Below are positions 7,301-8,417 of a DNA stretch of 8,417 bases, one piece after another. Position 1 is the first letter of the stretch; each line of letters starts with the position of its first letter. Source of the DNA: Deltaproteobacteria bacterium (lineage in GTDB: Bacteria; Desulfobacterota; Desulfovibrionia; Desulfovibrionales; Desulfovibrionaceae); assembly GCA_031253875.1 (NCBI GenBank), contig JAIRVN010000210.1, positions 1-8,417 on the forward strand, read 5' to 3'. The notes under the pieces were generated by a model, which was given only the letters and a program-made list of their open reading frames with translations, was not told where the DNA came from and ran no database searches. The position numbers were made by a program, and so were the translations under genes.

Positions 7301-8023
7301 GATCACGGGAAAAAAGGGTGCGGCAACCACATCATCGTACCTGTCGAAAGCGGCCTCCGCGTTCCCCTCATCAAAGAAGGCGTCCACTTGTCCGCTTTTG
7401 AGCATGGCATACGCGAGTTCCGTACTGTCGACAAAGATGGAATCGAAGAGAAAAGGCGCCAGCGCGGAGACCTGGCCGGCAGTTGTGGCGCCGCTGAGAA
7501 AGGCGTAGCGCGGCGAACGCACGACCGCGATATCCCGTATCGGCATGCTGTCCGCAATCCGCACCTGTTTTATCGTGCGTTCGGCAATGGGGCCGGTCAT
7601 GATATAACGCGTTAAGCGTTCATCAGTGGCTGCCAATTCGCCGGTAAAATCAATTTCACCATGTTCAAGCCCCGTGCGCAGTGTAACCCAGTCATAGAGC
7701 GCGGGCTTGAACGGGATCCCGAACAATTTTGTCAACCAGTCGCAGAACAGTGGGGTGAATCCCAGGATTGCGCCATCTTGCTCAAAGGCCTCGGCGCTTG
7801 GAAGCGTACCGTACACAAAGGCGTTGGTTTGTTCCCGCAGCGCCTCAATGGCTTTGATTTCATGCTGCGTTACGCCGGGAATATCCCGAAACGAGGCGCA
7901 GGTCGGCGACGTGCCGCGTTGTTCTCCTGCAATTGTTTCATAGCTAAAAGTCACACTGAAAATCAGGAAGGCGAGTAACGCGCATATGCCGCTCATGTAT
8001 ATGCTTCGATTTGTTACCCACAT
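4337..8023 (-). CDS. Hybrid sensor histidine kinase with two periplasmic solute-binding domains, PAS, kinase core and two receivers
   Basis: A 1228-residue inner-membrane hybrid kinase. In order: signal-anchor (about 10-28); first periplasmic solute-binding-type domain (about 50-285, with LFGIPFKPALYDW and GEIDFTGELAATDER); second one (about 293-535); membrane segment (about 540-560); coiled linker; PAS (about 590-700); HisKA with SHEIRTP, phospho-acceptor His724; HATPase with N-box Asn837/Asn841, DTGIG (874-878) and GGTGLGL (903-909). REC1 has Asp967-969, phospho-acceptor Asp1012 and Lys1065; REC2 has Glu1107/Asp1108, Asp1153 and Lys1207. All catalytic residues are present. The layout recalls BvgS/EvgS, but a second receiver replaces HPt. 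It would bind a small solute in the periplasm and relay phosphate to a separate HPt or regulator; none is in the window. The ATG at 8023 has GGAG 5 bp upstream; a longer reading begins with TTG at 8065. The gene ends in tandem stops TGA TAA. Confidence 0.95.
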   Translation of the reverse strand: MWVTNRSIYMSGICALLAFLIFSVTFSYETIAGEQRGTSPTCASFRDIPGVTQHEIKAIEALREQTNAFVYGTLPSAEAFEQDGAILGFTPLFCDWLTKLFGIPFKPALYDWVTLRTGLEHGEIDFTGELAATDERLTRYIMTGPIAERTIKQVRIADSMPIRDIAVVRSPRYAFLSGATTAGQVSALAPFLFDSIFVDSTELAYAMLKSGQVDAFFDEGNAEAAFDRYDDVVAAPFFPVISVPVSLSTQKSSLAPIISVVQKALQHGAAQHLSGLYKHGQQEYLKHKLFIRLTEEERAYLRSRPVIPIAAEHYNYPISFYNKHEKQWQGIFFDVLQAMEKLAGLSFKLVNDRHTEWPTLLKMLENGEAAMIAELIPSDNRKGRFLWPKTPSLTDYYALLSKSDTPNISLDEVMNTRVGLPRDTAYAAMFRAWFPNHANTVEYESSEDTFRALARGEVSMVMSSQRRLLALVNYHELLDYKANLVFPHASESLIGFNKDQALLCSIFDKALRLIDVKGIAWQWVHRAYDYGAKLARERQLWLIGALVLLLSVLLLLFVLFQRKSSEGKELEDKVQKRTAELRHTLAKLETVISNYKGIIWSVDGNGIITTFNGRYVKAIGLKPSFLEGRSINLPRFKNKYPDVINLVEKTFRDGPQDWVTEIDGVVFHSSTTAMRDSRGNVIGVVGSTDDVTETAKLQRDLENALEAAQVASQAKSAFLANMSHEIRTPMNAIIGMTNIGKSAADKERIMYCLTRIEDASTHLLGVINDILDMSKIEANKFELSPTEFHFERMLQRVTHVIAFRADEKQQRFKIYIDRAVPEYLIGDDQRLAQIITNLAGNAVKVTPEGGAIRIGTYFLGEEDGVCAIKITVTDTGIGMNLEQQARLFQAFQQAESSTTRKFGGTGLGLTISKSIVEMMGGKIWVESELGKGSTFAFTVQVKRGEEKGRRFAARGVHGGNVRILVVDDDPDTLAFLSKIMNEFSIFCDTAESGEEALELVESKGTYDIYFIDWKLPGMDGLRLATAIKEKELDPHNVSVVLFSAASKITAEGVTEKTGVDKFLSKPLFPCTILDTIYDCLGMDHGESQAEPSEFTSLFPGCRILLAEDVEINREIVLTLLEPMQLKIDCAENGVEAVRMFSAAPEKYDMIFMDLQMPAMDGYEAARSIRALDVPQAKTIPIVAMTANVFREDVEQCLAVGMNGHVGKPINLDEVLEKLRTYLPRSSGQ

Positions 8024-8028
8024 ATATT

Positions 8029-8032
8029 CTCC
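8029..8032 (-). promoter_or_regulatory. Shine-Dalgarno site of the hybrid kinase gene
   Basis: GGAG on the minus strand, 5 bp before the ATG at 8023. It supports this ATG over the in-frame TTG at 8065 and places a hydrophobic signal-anchor close to the N-terminus. Confidence 0.7.
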
Positions 8033-8160
8033 AGTTTTTGACCCAGCGTAATACGTTTGTAACAAGGGCTACGAAAATCTATCGAGCATCCTTGTTTGAA
8101 ACACTATTTTTACAATGTGTCTAGCCTGGATATTGCATAAAAAAGTTGCGGGCTTATGTA
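8033..8160. other. AT-richer leader between the tRNA terminator and the kinase gene
   Basis: A non-coding stretch that must hold the kinase promoter if the tRNA terminator works. I looked for -35/-10 pairs on the minus strand and found only single hexamers with poor partners, such as TAGATT near 8080. No hairpin, riboswitch-like structure or small gene is evident. Confidence 0.4.
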
Positions 8161-8195
8161 CAAAAAAAGGAGCTTGCGATTTCTCATAAGCTCCT
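8161..8195 (-). terminator. Intrinsic terminator downstream of tRNA-Arg
   Basis: On the minus strand, AGGAGCTT (8195-8188) and AAGCTCCT (8175-8168) form a perfect 8 bp stem around a 12 nt loop. A run of T residues (8168-8162) follows at once. It begins 10 bp after the tRNA's CCA end and is a textbook rho-independent terminator that would insulate the kinase gene from tRNA transcription. Confidence 0.92.
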
Positions 8196-8205
8196 ATAAT
8201 TCTTC

Positions 8206-8282
8206 TGGCGCGCCCGAAGTGATTCGAACACCCGACCTACAGGTTCGTAGCCTGTTGCTCTATCCAGCTGAGCTACGGGCGC
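8206..8282 (-). tRNA. tRNA-Arg, anticodon ACG, CCA encoded
   Basis: A 77 nt cloverleaf on the minus strand. The acceptor stem GCGCCCG/CGGGCGC pairs perfectly; the D-stem is GCTC/GAGC; the anticodon stem ACAGG/CCTGT encloses loop CTACGAA with anticodon ACG (8248-8246). The variable loop is AGGTC and the T-loop TTCGAAT sits on a 5 bp stem with two G-T pairs. Discriminator G is followed by an encoded CCA (8208-8206). With A34 changed to inosine by TadA, as is usual for bacterial tRNA-Arg(ACG), it would read CGU, CGC and CGA. Confidence 0.97.
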
Positions 8283-8297
8283 AACACATGGATGAGT

Positions 8298-8326
8298 TCT
8301 CTACTCTGACTGTCTTCTCTCGTCAA
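8298..8326 (-). promoter_or_regulatory. Candidate promoter of tRNA-Arg
   Basis: On the minus strand, TTGACG (8326-8321) and TAGAGA (8303-8298) are separated by 17 bp, with the -10 ending 15 bp before the tRNA's first base. The -35 is good (5 of 6) and the -10 weak (3 of 6). The element overlaps the last codons and the TAG stop of the upstream gene. Position and spacing support it; strength is uncertain, and read-through from the upstream gene is an alternative. Confidence 0.45.
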
Positions 8327-8417
8327 GCGCTTTTCGCGAAATATTTCGAGCCGCAAGCAAGCGTTGAATAATATCCTCGCCGCAGCGTTCCGGATCAAGA
8401 TGTGTCAACGCCCATTG
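8301..8417 (-). CDS. C-terminal end of an unrecognised protein, cut by the window edge
   Basis: The last 38 codons and TAG stop of a gene entering from the right edge. The visible tail is QWALTHLDPERCGED, then a helix-like IIQRLLAARNISRKALDE and a basic end RRQSE. It has plausible coding character: no stop in 38 codons, an amphipathic helix pattern, and strand agreement with every other gene here. I do not recognise the family from so little sequence. The stop lies 18 bp before the tRNA, leaving little room for a separate tRNA promoter outside the coding region. An open stretch this short could occur by chance, so the call is moderate. Confidence 0.6.
   Translation of the reverse strand, partial: QWALTHLDPERCGEDIIQRLLAARNISRKALDERRQSE

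Noticed and set aside
8024..8065. Kinase start at the TTG at 8065.
   Set aside because: The ATG at 8023 has a properly spaced GGAG and puts the signal-anchor at the usual distance from the N-terminus.
8095..8125. Imperfect inverted repeat ACAC...GTGT in the kinase leader.
   Set aside because: Needs a bulge to pair, has no T-run, and is not aligned with a credible promoter.
8337..8348. Perfect 12 bp palindrome CGAAATATTTCG.
   Set aside because: It lies inside the coding tail of the upstream gene, has no T-run and is not positioned against the tRNA promoter in a way that suggests an operator.
8156..8371. A 71-codon plus-strand frame across the tRNA.
   Set aside because: Its core (GAPEVIRTPDLQVRS) is the familiar spurious translation of an antisense tRNA, found in many misannotated databases.
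1..8417. CRISPR array, insertion sequence, phage or integrase genes, attachment-site duplication of the tRNA end.
   Set aside because: No repeated spacers, transposase or integrase motifs, and no second copy of the tRNA 3' end was seen despite the tRNA and toxin-antitoxin genes being common neighbours of islands.

Overview
The window looks like chromosomal DNA of a GC-rich, Gram-negative bacterium. The large two-sensor hybrid kinase and the general protein style resemble Desulfovibrio and its relatives. That assignment rests on remembered family distribution and is an inference; the Gram-negative assignment is firmer, because of the YbhG/YbhF-type exporter genes and the periplasmic sensor kinase. 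Every gene I accept is on the minus strand, so the biological order runs from high to low coordinates.

From the right edge: the last 38 codons of an unrecognised gene (8417-8301), then a tRNA-Arg(ACG) with encoded CCA (8282-8206) ending in a strong intrinsic terminator (8195-8161). The likely tRNA promoter lies inside the 3' end of the upstream gene. After about 140 bp of AT-richer leader comes a 1228-residue hybrid histidine kinase (8023-4337). It has two periplasmic solute-binding domains, a PAS domain, a kinase core and two receiver domains. The layout is BvgS/EvgS-like, but with a second receiver where those proteins carry HPt. No partner regulator is in the window.

Next is a compact type II toxin-antitoxin operon: a ribbon-helix-helix antitoxin (4208-3969) overlapping a ParE/RelE-family toxin (3979-3692) by 11 bp. 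A good promoter with inverted repeats over its -10 precedes it, which fits autoregulation. A DUF554 (YqgA/YdfK-type) membrane protein (3658-2963) starts 33 bp after the toxin and may be read from the same transcript.

The left third is an operon-like run: a SAM-dependent methyltransferase of the O-methyltransferase type (2826-1822), a YbhG-like HlyD-family periplasmic adaptor (1783-779), and the first ATPase domain of a YbhF-like ABC protein (774 to the window edge). In E. coli, ybhG and ybhF belong to an efflux system with the permeases ybhS and ybhR, which would be expected just beyond the left edge. The most unusual observation is that this first ATPase domain has lost the Walker A lysine while keeping the signature motif and Walker B.
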